NCBI GenBank assembly: GCA_030425485.1
Contig: JAUIAM010000030.1
Location: 1-37,648 of the forward strand
Origin: Verrucomicrobiia bacterium
Lineage (GTDB): Bacteria > Verrucomicrobiota > Verrucomicrobiia > Opitutales > Cerasicoccaceae
Length of the DNA: 37,648 bases
Direction of reading: 5' to 3'
The position numbers were made by a program, and so were the translations under genes. A model generated the notes under the pieces. It made no database searches. It saw only the letters and a program-made list of their open reading frames with translations, and was not told where the DNA came from. Within the stretch, counting starts at the first letter, position 1. Each line of letters opens with the position of its first letter. This document shows positions 10,701 to 17,186 of the stretch, piece after piece.

Positions 10701-10928
10701 CTGGCCTGGGAGTACGAGTTTGATGGCGAAGCTAACGCCAACACGGGCGGGTACTCCATCGTGGCTCCATCGCTCAAGGGCAACACGGGCATCGCAGAGG
10801 CAGGCGTCTCGATCAAGCCGACGCAGCACGGGGACTTGTCCAAGATGCGTATCCTGATCGGCGTGCAGGGCTACATGGGTGAACGCGAGGGGGTAACCGG
10901 CAGCGGCCGTATCTCCTACGGGTTCTAA
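7800..10928 (+). CDS. autotransporter with 26-residue repeat passenger
   Basis: A 1042-residue type Va secretion protein. Residues 1-24 are a signal peptide (hydrophobic ALAWLILPMSSALA). Residues about 82-631 are some 21 tandem repeats of about 26 residues with the pattern GxATGNxVxIxGGTxxxxxxGGxS, which should form a regular beta-solenoid passenger. After a linker, residues about 770-1042 form an autotransporter beta-barrel with alternating aromatic strands and a C-terminal Phe (RISYGF), as is usual for outer-membrane proteins. No protease, lectin or adhesin motif is seen in the passenger and Cys is absent. Adhesion or surface-layer function is inference. A terminator follows at 10967. Confidence 0.85.
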   Translation: MKQVRHLTCQALAWLILPMSSALAVDIVYPDDQGAWPLETDPLWGVEDSLFPGDSYTDNNVTVNFGSLIPGNVFGAVSNSDDEVSGNTVTVNDAAIGTDVYGGASSDGAATDNLLEVNGGTIGSDVYAGYSIFGAATSNNLMITGGFISSDAYGGYSIAGSATGNMVTMTGGTVMGDLTGGSASGFVGNSSGNIVNIVNGTVSTDVIGGWAYSGSANNNEVTISGGVIEDDAIGGYGVLGVVENNTLTISGGMVLDSAAAGVSDDTATVKGNKIIVNGGSIANLVSGGYSQDGVATGNTATINTGTFNGGVAGGSSITGNVADNTVNVVDGTFNADVSGGSSANGNAQGNLATISGGDFNANIYGGMSTTGSAANNVVNLNDGTFNGDVMGGYSQSGNATGNTVNYSNGTPNSDIIGGQSDNGSAQGNAVTIANNVANHNVYGGRSPLGLAAGNSVTINSGAVKEKTYGGFSTSGDATGNMVTLNSGNAVEEIIGGSTDSGAASSNSVNITNGTAHAQVYGGMSNTGAATGNTVSISGGTLNGDIVGGMSTDASATGNMINISGGTFNANIYGGMSTNADATGNTVTISGMPDLSMAQIMGGSAAGDAMTGNTLNIYSPGLTVDSLGGFEQATFYLPSTVVAGDTILSVTNDALLNGTTFTVNSQIAASPLDVGDTVNLIDAGNLDANATSAQGGYGSTLLYTYDLNKLGNMLQLQVASIGLDPKTKSLSEGFISGIGMITQGADLAANAGMTEATNASRSQGGAMSGFMAVSGGSMRYNTGSYVDVDGFSLMAGVSKAFDMDDEELSVGVFFEYGYGSYDTFNSVPGAPDVRGGGDSDYYGGGLLGRFDFEGHRTGHFYLEATARTGSISNDYSSNNLGSTPGITTSYNASSMYFGASVGGGFLWQPDKSLSFDFYARGLWARQQGSDVTLSTGERVNFADTNSLRTQVGTTVVFEVSEWVDGYGGLAWEYEFDGEANANTGGYSIVAPSLKGNTGIAEAGVSIKPTQHGDLSKMRILIGVQGYMGEREGVTGSGRISYGF
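8043..9694 (+). repeat. about 21 tandem 78-bp coding repeats
   Basis: Inside the autotransporter gene, units of about 78 bp (26 codons) are repeated without spacers. They are diverged at DNA level but keep the residues Gly, Asn and Gly-Gly at fixed places. Units around 8870-8900 and 9490-9520 share near-identical DNA (coding FNANIYGGMST), so some copies were probably exchanged recently. A long open frame on the opposite strand (8514-9692) is a by-product of this periodicity. Confidence 0.85.
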
Positions 10929-10966
10929 GTTGCCCGCAGCATCGTAGCTGCGCAGGCTATTTTTAA

Positions 10967-11012
10967 AGCAAAGGCGCAAAGCGGCTCAGTCGTTTTGCGC
11001 CTTTGCTGTTTT
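10967..11012 (+). terminator. intrinsic terminator of the autotransporter
   Basis: A perfect 14-bp stem (AGCAAAGGCGCAAA at 10967-10980 with TTTGCGCCTTTGCT at 10994-11007) has a 13-base loop and is followed by GTTTT. The rest of 11013-11200 shows no convincing gene. Confidence 0.88.
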
Positions 11013-11200
11013 ATAGGCACGCACTGTGGCATGGAGAGGGACATGAGCGCTTGGATAGCCGGTTGCGCTCACTCCTGTGCGCGCCTTGGTTTATGTCTCT
11101 CCTGCGCGCCCTGCGACTCGTGAATCCACACTGCCGGGCGGAGGGAAGATGGAAGCGACGACGGCTTGCCTTGCCTAAGCGTTCGACTGGATAGGCACGA

Positions 11201-11230
11201 AAAAGGGAAGCCTTGTGGGGCTTCCCTTTT
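11201..11230 (-). terminator. intrinsic terminator of the pal-like gene
   Basis: A 12-bp stem (AAAAGGGAAGCC at 11201-11212 with GGCTTCCCTTTT at 11219-11230) lies 22 bases beyond the stop of the minus-strand lipoprotein gene. On the minus strand the stem ends in a run of T. Confidence 0.85.
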
Positions 11231-11252
11231 AGAAAGTCAGTTGAGGGGGCGA

Positions 11253-11828
11253 TCACTCGACGAGGATGACATCCACGCGCCGGTCATCGATGACGGACGG
11301 GTGGGTCTTGTCGAGGTCGGGGTCGGCTTCGAGTTCGCCGAGGGAGAGGACTTCCACGCGTGCGGGGCTGATGCCCAGGCGGACGATGTAGTCGCGCACG
11401 GCATTGGCACGGCGGTCACCCAGGCCGAGGTTGTACTCGGTGGTGCCGTACCAGTCGGTATGTCCTTCAGCGATGACCTTGGAGTTTGGGTTGCTCTGCA
11501 TGTAGCTGGAGACCTGGTCGAGCTTTCCACGCTCGCCGGAGGGGACGGTAAACTCGTCGAAGCCAAACTGGATGCTGGCCAGGATCTGGTCCTGACGCCC
11601 GAGGCCGCCGTTCATGCCGCCGCGGTCAAAGGAGGAGTCGCGCGGAGTGAGGCCCTCGCCCAGCGGAGTAGAGCTGATGGTGGCGGGGTCGATCCAGTCG
11701 GGTCGGTTGCCGCCGGTGGCACCGGCGAGGGTGTCGTCAGCGGTCGGCTCGGGGTCCGACTCACAACCGGTAAAGAGGATGCTGCTGCTGAGAAATAGTG
11801 TGGCGAGATAAAGACTGACCTTCTTCAT
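11253..11828 (-). CDS. pal: OmpA-family lipoprotein, Pal-like
   Basis: A 191-residue peptidoglycan-associated lipoprotein. It has a type II signal peptide with lipobox ILFTGC, so Cys22 should be lipidated. A disordered acidic linker of about 70 residues follows, then an OmpA_C domain (about 85-191) with GFDEFTV, AEGHTDWYGTTEYN and the LGDRRANAV motif whose Asp and Arg bind meso-diaminopimelate. It should anchor the outer membrane to peptidoglycan. No Tol genes lie nearby, which is unusual for Pal, so it may instead be a general OmpA-like lipoprotein. An AAAGG precedes the ATG. It is divergent from the CbiX-like gene over only 54 bases. Confidence 0.88.
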   Translation of the reverse strand: MKKVSLYLATLFLSSSILFTGCESDPEPTADDTLAGATGGNRPDWIDPATISSTPLGEGLTPRDSSFDRGGMNGGLGRQDQILASIQFGFDEFTVPSGERGKLDQVSSYMQSNPNSKVIAEGHTDWYGTTEYNLGLGDRRANAVRDYIVRLGISPARVEVLSLGELEADPDLDKTHPSVIDDRRVDVILVE

Positions 11829-11882
11829 TGCCTTTACTGTTGTTTTAATCTGATAGCTGGGGCAAGGAATTTCGTAACGCCC

Positions 11883-12719
11883 ATGTTAAATCCTTTGAAA
11901 ATAGCCGACAAGCCCATCCCCTTATTGCTGGACAACGGCTCGCTGCGTCCGGAAGCGACCCTCAGTCTGCGGCGGCTGGCCGGGGAACTGAGCAGTGAGG
12001 TGGGGGAGTGTGTCTGGCCGGTCTCGCTGCTGCACTCGAGTAAGGTCGATCCGGCGGAGCTCGGGGGCGAGCCTGCCCAGACCTTTGTGCGTTTTATTAA
12101 AGCGATGTACGCGGAGGGGCATCGGCGTTTCCGTGTGCTGCCGCTGTTCTTCGGGCCGAGTGGGGCGCTGGTGGATTACCTGCCGGAGAGGATTCGTCAG
12201 CTACAGCAGACGTGGCCTGAGCTGGAGGTAGAGATCGCGCCGCCGCTTTGCCCGGGCGATGCCTTTGCAGAGGAACTTGTGGTCGGCATGCTGGCCGATG
12301 CGGTCCGGACCGCACAGGATCAACTGGGCCTGGAGAGGCCGCGGGTGGCGTTGGTAGATCATGGCTCGCCTGCGCCTGCGGTGACGGCGGTTCGCGACCG
12401 ATTGGCGGAGGCGTTGGGCAGGGCCCTGGCGTCTGAGGTGGCCGAAGTGGCAGCCTGCTCGATGGAACGCCGAGAGGGGCCGGAATACGACTTTAACGAG
12501 CCGCTGCTGGAGCGTTTGTTGCGAAAGCCCGGTTGGCGAGATGGGCCCGTGATCGTGGCCATGCTGTTTCTGCAGCCGGGTAAGCATGCCGGGCCGGGCG
12601 GAGATGTGGCCCGGATATGCGCGGGTGCAGAGGCAGCGTACCCGAGCCTGCGCTGTACGATGACGCCACTGGTCGGCGAGCACCGGGATTTAATATCCCT
12701 GTTGGCGCGGCATTTCTAG
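11883..12719 (+). CDS. CbiX/SirB-like tandem-domain protein, N-terminal half degenerate
   Basis: A 278-residue protein with two CbiX (sirohydrochlorin chelatase) domains. The C-terminal half keeps both metal-binding histidines, in VALVDHGSPAP and LFLQPGKHAGPGGD. In the N-terminal half the matching sites read LLDNGSLRP (His to Asn) and LPLFFGPSGALVDYLPE (His to Ala). A single active site per molecule is therefore expected if it is a chelatase for sirohaem or cobalamin precursors. No tetrapyrrole genes are near, so the metal and substrate are open. It is divergent from pal. Confidence 0.8.
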   Translation: MLNPLKIADKPIPLLLDNGSLRPEATLSLRRLAGELSSEVGECVWPVSLLHSSKVDPAELGGEPAQTFVRFIKAMYAEGHRRFRVLPLFFGPSGALVDYLPERIRQLQQTWPELEVEIAPPLCPGDAFAEELVVGMLADAVRTAQDQLGLERPRVALVDHGSPAPAVTAVRDRLAEALGRALASEVAEVAACSMERREGPEYDFNEPLLERLLRKPGWRDGPVIVAMLFLQPGKHAGPGGDVARICAGAEAAYPSLRCTMTPLVGEHRDLISLLARHF

Positions 12720-12780
12720 CAGTCTAGAGCATCTTCGATTTAGTCTGTCCAACGAGGTGGGGCAATGGCTTGAAGCCAGC

Positions 12781-13446
12781 CTAGGCACTGGCGCTGGTCG
12801 GAAGCGAGCCCTCGATGAGCCCCTGCTGGATGGCGTAGCGGGTGAGGCTGGCCACGTCGTGCAGGTCGAGCTTCTTCATCAGGTTTGTGCGGTGGTTTTC
12901 CGCGGTCTTGACGCTGATGTTGAGCTTCTGTGCGACTTCCTTGGTGCTGTAGCTCTCGGCGATGAGCTGGAGAATCTCGCGTTCGCGGGCGGTGAGCACG
13001 TCCACACCCTTGCGGTTGGGAGCGTTGGGGTTGAGCACGGCCTCGCGGAGCATCTGGGCGACCTCGGGGCCGAAGTAGCTTCCGCCATTGGCCACGATTT
13101 CGATGCCCTTTTTGAGCTCGTTGAGCGGGGCGGCTTTTTCGACAAATCCGTGTGCACCGGCTTGGAGAAGCTCTCGCACAAGGGCGGGGTTCTGGTAGCC
13201 GGAAAAGACGAGAACGCGGGTGCCCTTGAGGTGCTTGGCAAATCGGCGGAGGACTTCTGCGCCGTTGAGGCCGGGCAGCATGACGTCGAGGATGACAAAG
13301 TCGGGCTTATGCTCCATGACCTGGTCGTAAGCCGACTGGCCATCGCCACTTTCGGCGACGACTTCGAATGTGGGGTCGGCTTGGACGATTTGGGAAATCA
13401 TGTCCCGCACCGCAGTCTGATCTTCAATGATGACGACTTTTTTCAT
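12781..13446 (-). CDS. NarL/FixJ-type response regulator
   Basis: A 221-residue two-component response regulator. The receiver domain has the acidic pair E8/D9, phosphoacceptor D54 in [14 protein letters not shown]82 in VLVFSG and K104 in GFVEKAAP. A LuxR-type helix-turn-helix occupies about residues 150-210 ([15 protein letters not shown], then [20 protein letters not shown]). No histidine kinase is beside it, so it is an orphan here. Its targets cannot be inferred. Confidence 0.95.
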   Translation of the reverse strand: MKKVVIIEDQTAVRDMISQIVQADPTFEVVAESGDGQSAYDQVMEHKPDFVILDVMLPGLNGAEVLRRFAKHLKGTRVLVFSGYQNPALVRELLQAGAHGFVEKAAPLNELKKGIEIVANGGSYFGPEVAQMLREAVLNPNAPNRKGVDVLTAREREILQLIAESYSTKEVAQKLNISVKTAENHRTNLMKKLDLHDVASLTRYAIQQGLIEGSLPTSASA

Positions 13447-13608
13447 TGTGCAGTTTGTTACAGAGTTTCATGTAGCACGATAAGGGCAAGCCATCACCCT
13501 CAAAAGCCGCAGTCTCCTCAGTTACCGTTAGGATTATCACGTAATCCGCATTGTAAAGGCTTTTTACTCTTAGTTCCACCTAGGGGTCCGAATTCAGATT
13601 TCCTTTAC

Positions 13609-13634
13609 AAATACCCCCATGGGGTGGGGTATTT
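13609..13634 (-). terminator. probable terminator after tRNA-Lys
   Basis: A perfect 9-bp stem (AAATACCCC at 13609-13617 with GGGGTATTT at 13626-13634) lies 28 bases beyond the tRNA 3' end. The T run is short on the minus strand and stronger on the plus strand (TATTTTCTTTTT), so it could act in either direction. Confidence 0.5.
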
Positions 13635-13662
13635 TCTTTTTGCCAGAATCTGAGGAAAAAAG

Positions 13663-13738
13663 TGGTAGGCCGACTGGGACTCGAACCCAGAACCAATGGC
13701 TTAAAAGGCCACTGCTCTACCGATTGAGCTATCGACCC
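13663..13738 (-). tRNA. tRNA-Lys (UUU)
   Basis: A complete 76-base tRNA read on the minus strand. The acceptor stem pairs GGGTCGA with TCGGCCT, the D arm is GCTCAATCGGTAGAGC, the anticodon loop CTTTTAA gives anticodon UUU, the T arm is CTGGGTTCGAGTCCCAG, and the CCA end is encoded. It is the attachment site of an integrative element: its 5' half (13698-13738) is duplicated at 18219-18259. The promoter of the present gene must therefore lie in element DNA. Confidence 0.96.
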
Positions 13739-13739
13739 A
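13698..13739. repeat. attachment-site direct repeat, tRNA side
   Basis: This 42-bp segment is identical to 18219-18260. It runs from the 3' strand of the anticodon stem through the anticodon loop and D arm to the tRNA 5' end plus one base. The flanking bases differ on both sides (AAT/GAA and TCTG/AAGG). Confidence 0.93.
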
Positions 13740-13784
13740 TCTGATTGAAAATCAGTATGTTATGACTCTTTGCAAACTTTAATT

Positions 13785-13804
13785 TGTCACCCGCACCTGT
13801 AACC
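13785..13804. promoter_or_regulatory. candidate integrase arm-type site, left end
   Basis: TGTCACCCGCACCTGTAACC lies 46 bases inside the left attachment repeat and just before the integrase gene. It matches TGTAACCCGC-T-ACCTGTAACC at 18072-18092 near the right end with one substitution and one inserted base. The core ACCTGTAACC occurs at 13795, 18069 and 18083. Confidence 0.5.
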
Positions 13805-13818
13805 GCATCCTCAAAACC

Positions 13819-14885
13819 GTGTCAAGTTCTCCAGAGTACGTAAAGGTAGCTCAGTGCCTTTATCGCCATTCGCAAAGCGGAGTTTACTACGCTCTCGTCA
13901 AGCGGGCTGGCAAGCAAATTCGTCGATCTTTACGAACGAAAGATCGCAAGCTTGCTGAGCGCAAGTTGGCCGACTTCCGTCGCAAGGTAGATAGAATGTA
14001 CAAGCAGGCCGGGGACAAGGCTGTGAGCTTCAAGGAATTTTCTTTGATGTGGCTGAACATTTCCCAGGCCGGTCACAAGACCCGCACGAATACGCGACAG
14101 GAGGCTTCGGTCAAGCAACTCACCTATTACTTTGGCATCAAGCGCGTGCGGGATATCACGATCCGCGATTGCGAGGCATGGCATGTGGGGCGTAGTCCCG
14201 ATGTGTCGGCTTCGACCTTCAACAAGGAACGGGATGCCCTGATCGGCATTTTTGATATGGCCGTGCGGGATGGGCTCATTCTCGACAACCCGGCACGGCA
14301 GATCGACCGCCGCAAGATCGCGAAGCCGCAGATCGTTATCCCCACTCGCGAGCAATACCGCTTGCTATTGCAAACCATGCGTGAGGATAATCCTCGGGCC
14401 GTACGGACTGCCAAGGGGGCCTTTCTGGTGGAATGCCTTGCCTGTTCGGGGATGCGGGTGGGGGAGGCAACTGCCATGCGCTGGGGGATATCGATTTTCA
14501 GCGCAAACTGTTCACCGTCACAGGTGGGCAGGCTGGCACCAAAAACGGGGACGTACGAGTTGTGCCGCTGTTCCCTGCCTTCAAGGATTTCCTCAAGCGG
14601 CTCAAGAAGGCGGTTGGGGGACGGCCTACCGCCTCTGATTTGCTCATCGGTATCGACAGTGCCAAGCAAGCACTGCAAACTGCCAGTGCCAAGGCTGAGT
14701 TGCCGCACTTCACGCATCATTCCATGCGCCATTATTTTGTCAGCAACGCCATCGAAGCTGGAATCGACTTCAAAACCATCGCGGCCTGGGTAGGACACAA
14801 GGACGGCGGCTTGGTGGTTGCGAAAACCTACGGTCACCTGCGCGATACCCATTCCGCCGAAATGGCCAAACTCATGAAAGCTTAA
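13819..14885 (+). pseudogene. int: tyrosine recombinase/integrase, frameshifted in a G run
   Basis: A phage-type tyrosine integrase that would target tRNA-Lys. It starts at GTG 13819. Residues 1-60 are an arm-binding-like domain, a SAM-like core-binding domain follows, and the catalytic domain starts near residue 170. Arg213 lies in CSGMRVGEATAMRW. The frame then breaks at the five G at 14483-14487; one more G would join it to GDIDFQRKLFTVTGG. The second frame keeps the Lys hairpin (GTKNGDVRVVPL), HxxR (HSMRH, about 301-304), WVGHKDGG and the nucleophile Tyr338 (KTYGHL). The product as written stops at 14793 without HxxR or Tyr. The repaired length is 355 residues. Programmed slippage is possible but unproven. 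Confidence 0.85.
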
Positions 14886-14906
14886 CCATCAACCGAAAGT
14901 ATCAAT

Positions 14907-15175
14907 ATGAGCGTTAAAGCCATCGAAGAAGTACAAACTCATGGAAACACAGTTCACCGTCGAATTTACCCAAGAGGAGGCTGAGGGGATACGCAGGATC
15001 GCAAAGCTGACAAGCATTCCAGAGGAAACGATCATCCGCTTTTCGCTTCGGGATTCTTTGGGGGTTCAATCAGTATGAAGGATTCAGTCAGGAGGACGTT
15101 TTTAACGCCATGGCCAATTGCATGGAGGACGGTAGGATTACACATGAAAGAAGCCGCCTTGAAGCTACATACTGA
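14907..15175 (+). pseudogene. frameshifted copy of the small gene at 15229
   Basis: From ATG 14941 one reads METQFTVEFTQEEAEGIRRI and onward to a stop near 15080. Skipping one G in the five-G run at 15060-15064 continues the frame as LGFNQYEGFSQEDVF to a stop at 15173-15175. The joined product aligns along its whole length with the protein at 15229 (LGFNRYKNFSREDIF there). A second in-frame start signal at 14907, coding MSVKAIEEVQTHG, resembles the N-terminus of that protein (MSDTTVVDMQSHG) but lies in yet another frame, so there may be two lesions. It is the upstream half of a tandem duplication. Confidence 0.7.
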
Positions 15176-15228
15176 CGAGAATGCGTTAAGGCTAATGGAC
15201 TCATAATCAATAAATAAAGGATACGAAA

Positions 15229-15516
15229 ATGAGCGATACAACTGTTGTAGATATGCAAAGTCATGGAAGCCAGAGTGCATCCATTCCCGCCAAGACTCAA
15301 TTTGCCATCGAATTCATCCAAGAAGAGGCCAAGGGCATCAGAAATATTGCCGAGGCTCTTGATGTATGCGAAGAGGACATCGTGAAGTTTTCACTTCGGC
15401 ATTGCCTTGGCTTCAACCGTTACAAGAACTTTAGCCGTGAAGACATCTTCGTAGGGCTCGTTAGCCATATTGAGGACGGGGAGTTTGATCGAGAATGGTA
15501 CACCATTAATTTCTAA
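15229..15516 (+). CDS. small ribbon-helix-helix-like protein
   Basis: A 95-residue protein with no family that I recognise by name. After a polar N-terminus of about 22 residues, the order strand (TQFAIEF), helix (QEEAKGIRNIAEALD), helix (EEDIVKFSLRHCLG) resembles the ribbon-helix-helix fold of small DNA-binding regulators; this is inference from pattern. The C-terminal 40 residues are acidic. AAGGA eight bases before the ATG is a good ribosome site. It is a tandem paralogue of the broken gene at 14907. The place right after the integrase fits a regulator or directionality factor of the element. Confidence 0.65.
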   Translation: MSDTTVVDMQSHGSQSASIPAKTQFAIEFIQEEAKGIRNIAEALDVCEEDIVKFSLRHCLGFNRYKNFSREDIFVGLVSHIEDGEFDREWYTINF

Positions 15517-15538
15517 ACTAAATGAGGTAACGAACATT

Positions 15539-15567
15539 GCGGGCTGGGTTGCATATTCCCGGCCCGC
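15539..15567. other. GC-rich stem-loop between small genes
   Basis: A 10-bp stem (GCGGGCTGGG at 15539-15548 with CCCGGCCCGC at 15558-15567, one G-T pair) has a 9-base loop. It stands out in AT-rich surroundings and ends 15 bases before the ATG at 15583. No T run follows, so it is not a normal terminator; it could limit translation of the next gene or be a repeat remnant. Confidence 0.55.
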
Positions 15568-15582
15568 CTTCCCATCAAAAAC

Positions 15583-16152
15583 ATGGATTCAGAAGATCAA
15601 AAATACACTGAATTGTTAGAGAGTTTGTATCGTAAATCTTACTCTATTTACGAGCGAACATCACTGCTTTTGGGCCATCGCTTATATTCCTTTGCTTCAA
15701 GCAAAGCGTTACCCTCAACACAGATGTCAATCGACCGTGTGGATCAGTTTAGGGAGCGATTGGCCGCGCCAAAATCGCTTGCTCCCACACTGGCTGAGGA
15801 CATTGAGTTGGAAATAATGCGAAATTTAATGGTACGTAGTGCCAATCGAAAATCCATGTCTGTGGATGTGGAGATGAAGTCAAGCATGGAGGGGGCAATG
15901 TGTCTGGCCGGTTACTTGGCGATGTGCATAAGTCGTGAGAAGTTTAGAGCCAACGTCTCAAGGTTCTGTAGGATACATGCGGTGAAGCCCAGCGGTATCA
16001 GTGATCGAACTATGCACCTGCTTGGATTGAATCGCTTGCATTACATTCTTGTTTTGCTTTATGAGGTGAGTCGTCAAGCCATCCTCGGTCACATGGGCAG
16101 AGGGAGATGCATTCCGGCATTACCTTACTTGTTTGCATGCCCAAGCATCTGA
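15583..16152 (+). CDS. hypothetical protein of the element, C-terminus probably frameshifted
   Basis: A 189-residue open frame with no recognisable family. It is predicted mainly helical, with a hydrophobic stretch around residues 105-115 (GAMCLAGYLAMCI) and another at LHYILVLLYEV. The last 25 residues (from about 16085) look unlike protein, whereas a second frame over the same bases reads EGDAFRHYLTCLHAQASEIS and stays open to 16354. The simplest view is a longer gene of about 256 residues that gained one base near 16092-16104. The gene is AT-richer than the chromosome flanks. Confidence 0.5.
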   Translation: MDSEDQKYTELLESLYRKSYSIYERTSLLLGHRLYSFASSKALPSTQMSIDRVDQFRERLAAPKSLAPTLAEDIELEIMRNLMVRSANRKSMSVDVEMKSSMEGAMCLAGYLAMCISREKFRANVSRFCRIHAVKPSGISDRTMHLLGLNRLHYILVLLYEVSRQAILGHMGRGRCIPALPYLFACPSI

Positions 16153-16354
16153 GATTTCTAAATCGACATATGATGAAACGATGAAAGCGTATCGGTCACA
16201 CCTATCAACCGCCCGTACGCTTACCAGTATATTGAGGGCACAGGCAGTGGTTGGTAATGATCGAGATATATATAATTTTATTGATGTTAACCGCGATGCT
16301 CTTGAGCGTCATGATGCCGCAAGAGGTAGTTTATTGCGCAGAAAGTGGTTATAA
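16070..16354 (+). pseudogene. displaced C-terminal part of the gene at 15583
   Basis: This frame is open from a stop at 16067 to 16354 and reads as a soluble helical protein, including DAFRHYLTCLHAQASE and NFIDVNRDALERHDAARG. It has no good start of its own (TTG at 16133 without ribosome site). It overlaps the end of the upstream frame by about 80 bases, as expected after a one-base insertion. An alternative is a small independent gene starting at TTG 16133 (73 residues). Confidence 0.45.
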
Positions 16355-16436
16355 AATTCCCCTCTGATATCTTATTGTGGCTATACAATATGGAGGTGAA
16401 TTGTCTGTGCGTTGGATGTGATGATCGTTTGTCTAG

Positions 16437-16464
16437 TTGCTTTCGGGCTCGACTTTGGTATAAG
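16437..16464 (+). promoter_or_regulatory. candidate sigma-70-type promoter
   Basis: TTGCTT and TATAAG are separated by 16 bases, ending 11 bases before the ATG at 16476. Transcription would start at or near the start codon, giving a leaderless message, in keeping with the lack of a ribosome site. Confidence 0.35.
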
Positions 16465-16475
16465 CATCCACAGGA

Positions 16476-16820
16476 ATGTTGAGCGCCTACCATCCAAGAC
16501 GCACACGACACTTTAAAAAACTAACGCCTACGTATCGACGTTTACTACGGCAATGCTCACGCGAAGACGAGGATGCGGAAACGCTATCTCTCGACGAATT
16601 CAGGGAAGAGCTTCAGCGGATCGTGACCGGTGGGCCTATGGACCAGATTGGGGAATCCCGTCAGCCCTCTAGAAGCAATGCGGAGAGCCTTTGGCCTGCC
16701 CGCCTACGCATCCGAAGGTACATTTCCCGGCACAAACGCCTGACGCCAGTTCGCAAACAATTAAAGGGTATTTTGCACTGGAACCTGATTCGCATTTCCC
16801 TTTTCGATCTTGATGTTTAG
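16476..16820 (+). CDS. hypothetical basic protein of the element
   Basis: A 114-residue protein that I do not recognise. It is rich in Arg/Lys at both ends (HPRRTRHFKKLTPTYRRLLR; LRIRRYISRHKRLTPVRKQ) with an acidic helical middle (EDEDAETLSLDEFREELQR). Nucleic-acid binding is possible but unproven. Its end overlaps the next ATG by 8 bases (ATGTTTAG), so the two are probably co-translated. Confidence 0.5.
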   Translation: MLSAYHPRRTRHFKKLTPTYRRLLRQCSREDEDAETLSLDEFREELQRIVTGGPMDQIGESRQPSRSNAESLWPARLRIRRYISRHKRLTPVRKQLKGILHWNLIRISLFDLDV

Positions 16821-17073
16821 CCAACGGGAGCACTGCGTTTGTTGTGACTCTCCGGACGCAGATGGTCTCGCAAATGTGCCTGTTGTTTGCGGCCAGAACA
16901 GGCTCCTCTGGTCAGTAGCAACTTGTGTTTGTGCGGATTGCGGGGCCGCAACAACGGTTTGCGGTGCATTCGTTTGTGACGGTGGAAACGGATATCAGTC
17001 GATTGCGATTAGTCGGAGGGTTAGCGGTTTATACATATTTGTAGGCACAGTTGTGGCTGACCAGCTTGATTGA
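16813..17073 (+). CDS. small Cys-rich protein, possible zinc-binding
   Basis: An 86-residue protein with nine Cys in its first 55 residues: C8, C10, C11, C26, C38, C40, C43, C50 and C55. The CxCC and CxCxxC spacing (EHCVCCDS, TCVCADCG) suggests one or two structural metal sites of zinc-ribbon type. The C-terminal 30 residues hold a moderately hydrophobic stretch (GLYIFVGTVVADQ). I recognise no family. The start at ATG 16813 lies inside the end of the preceding gene. Confidence 0.45.
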   Translation: MFSQREHCVCCDSPDADGLANVPVVCGQNRLLWSVATCVCADCGAATTVCGAFVCDGGNGYQSIAISRRVSGLYIFVGTVVADQLD

Positions 17074-17186
17074 ACTTCTCTCATTCCCTGTTAAGTCGGG
17101 CAGTGTCAACGTTGCTCCAAAAGGGGCGATGGGATTGCTGATTATCGCTGCTTGCGATTTCTGCATCATACACGATTATGGCCTGA

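Noticed and set aside
11003-11194. 63-residue frame after the autotransporter
   Set aside because: It starts inside the terminator hairpin and is Arg/Leu-rich in the manner of random GC-rich sequence.
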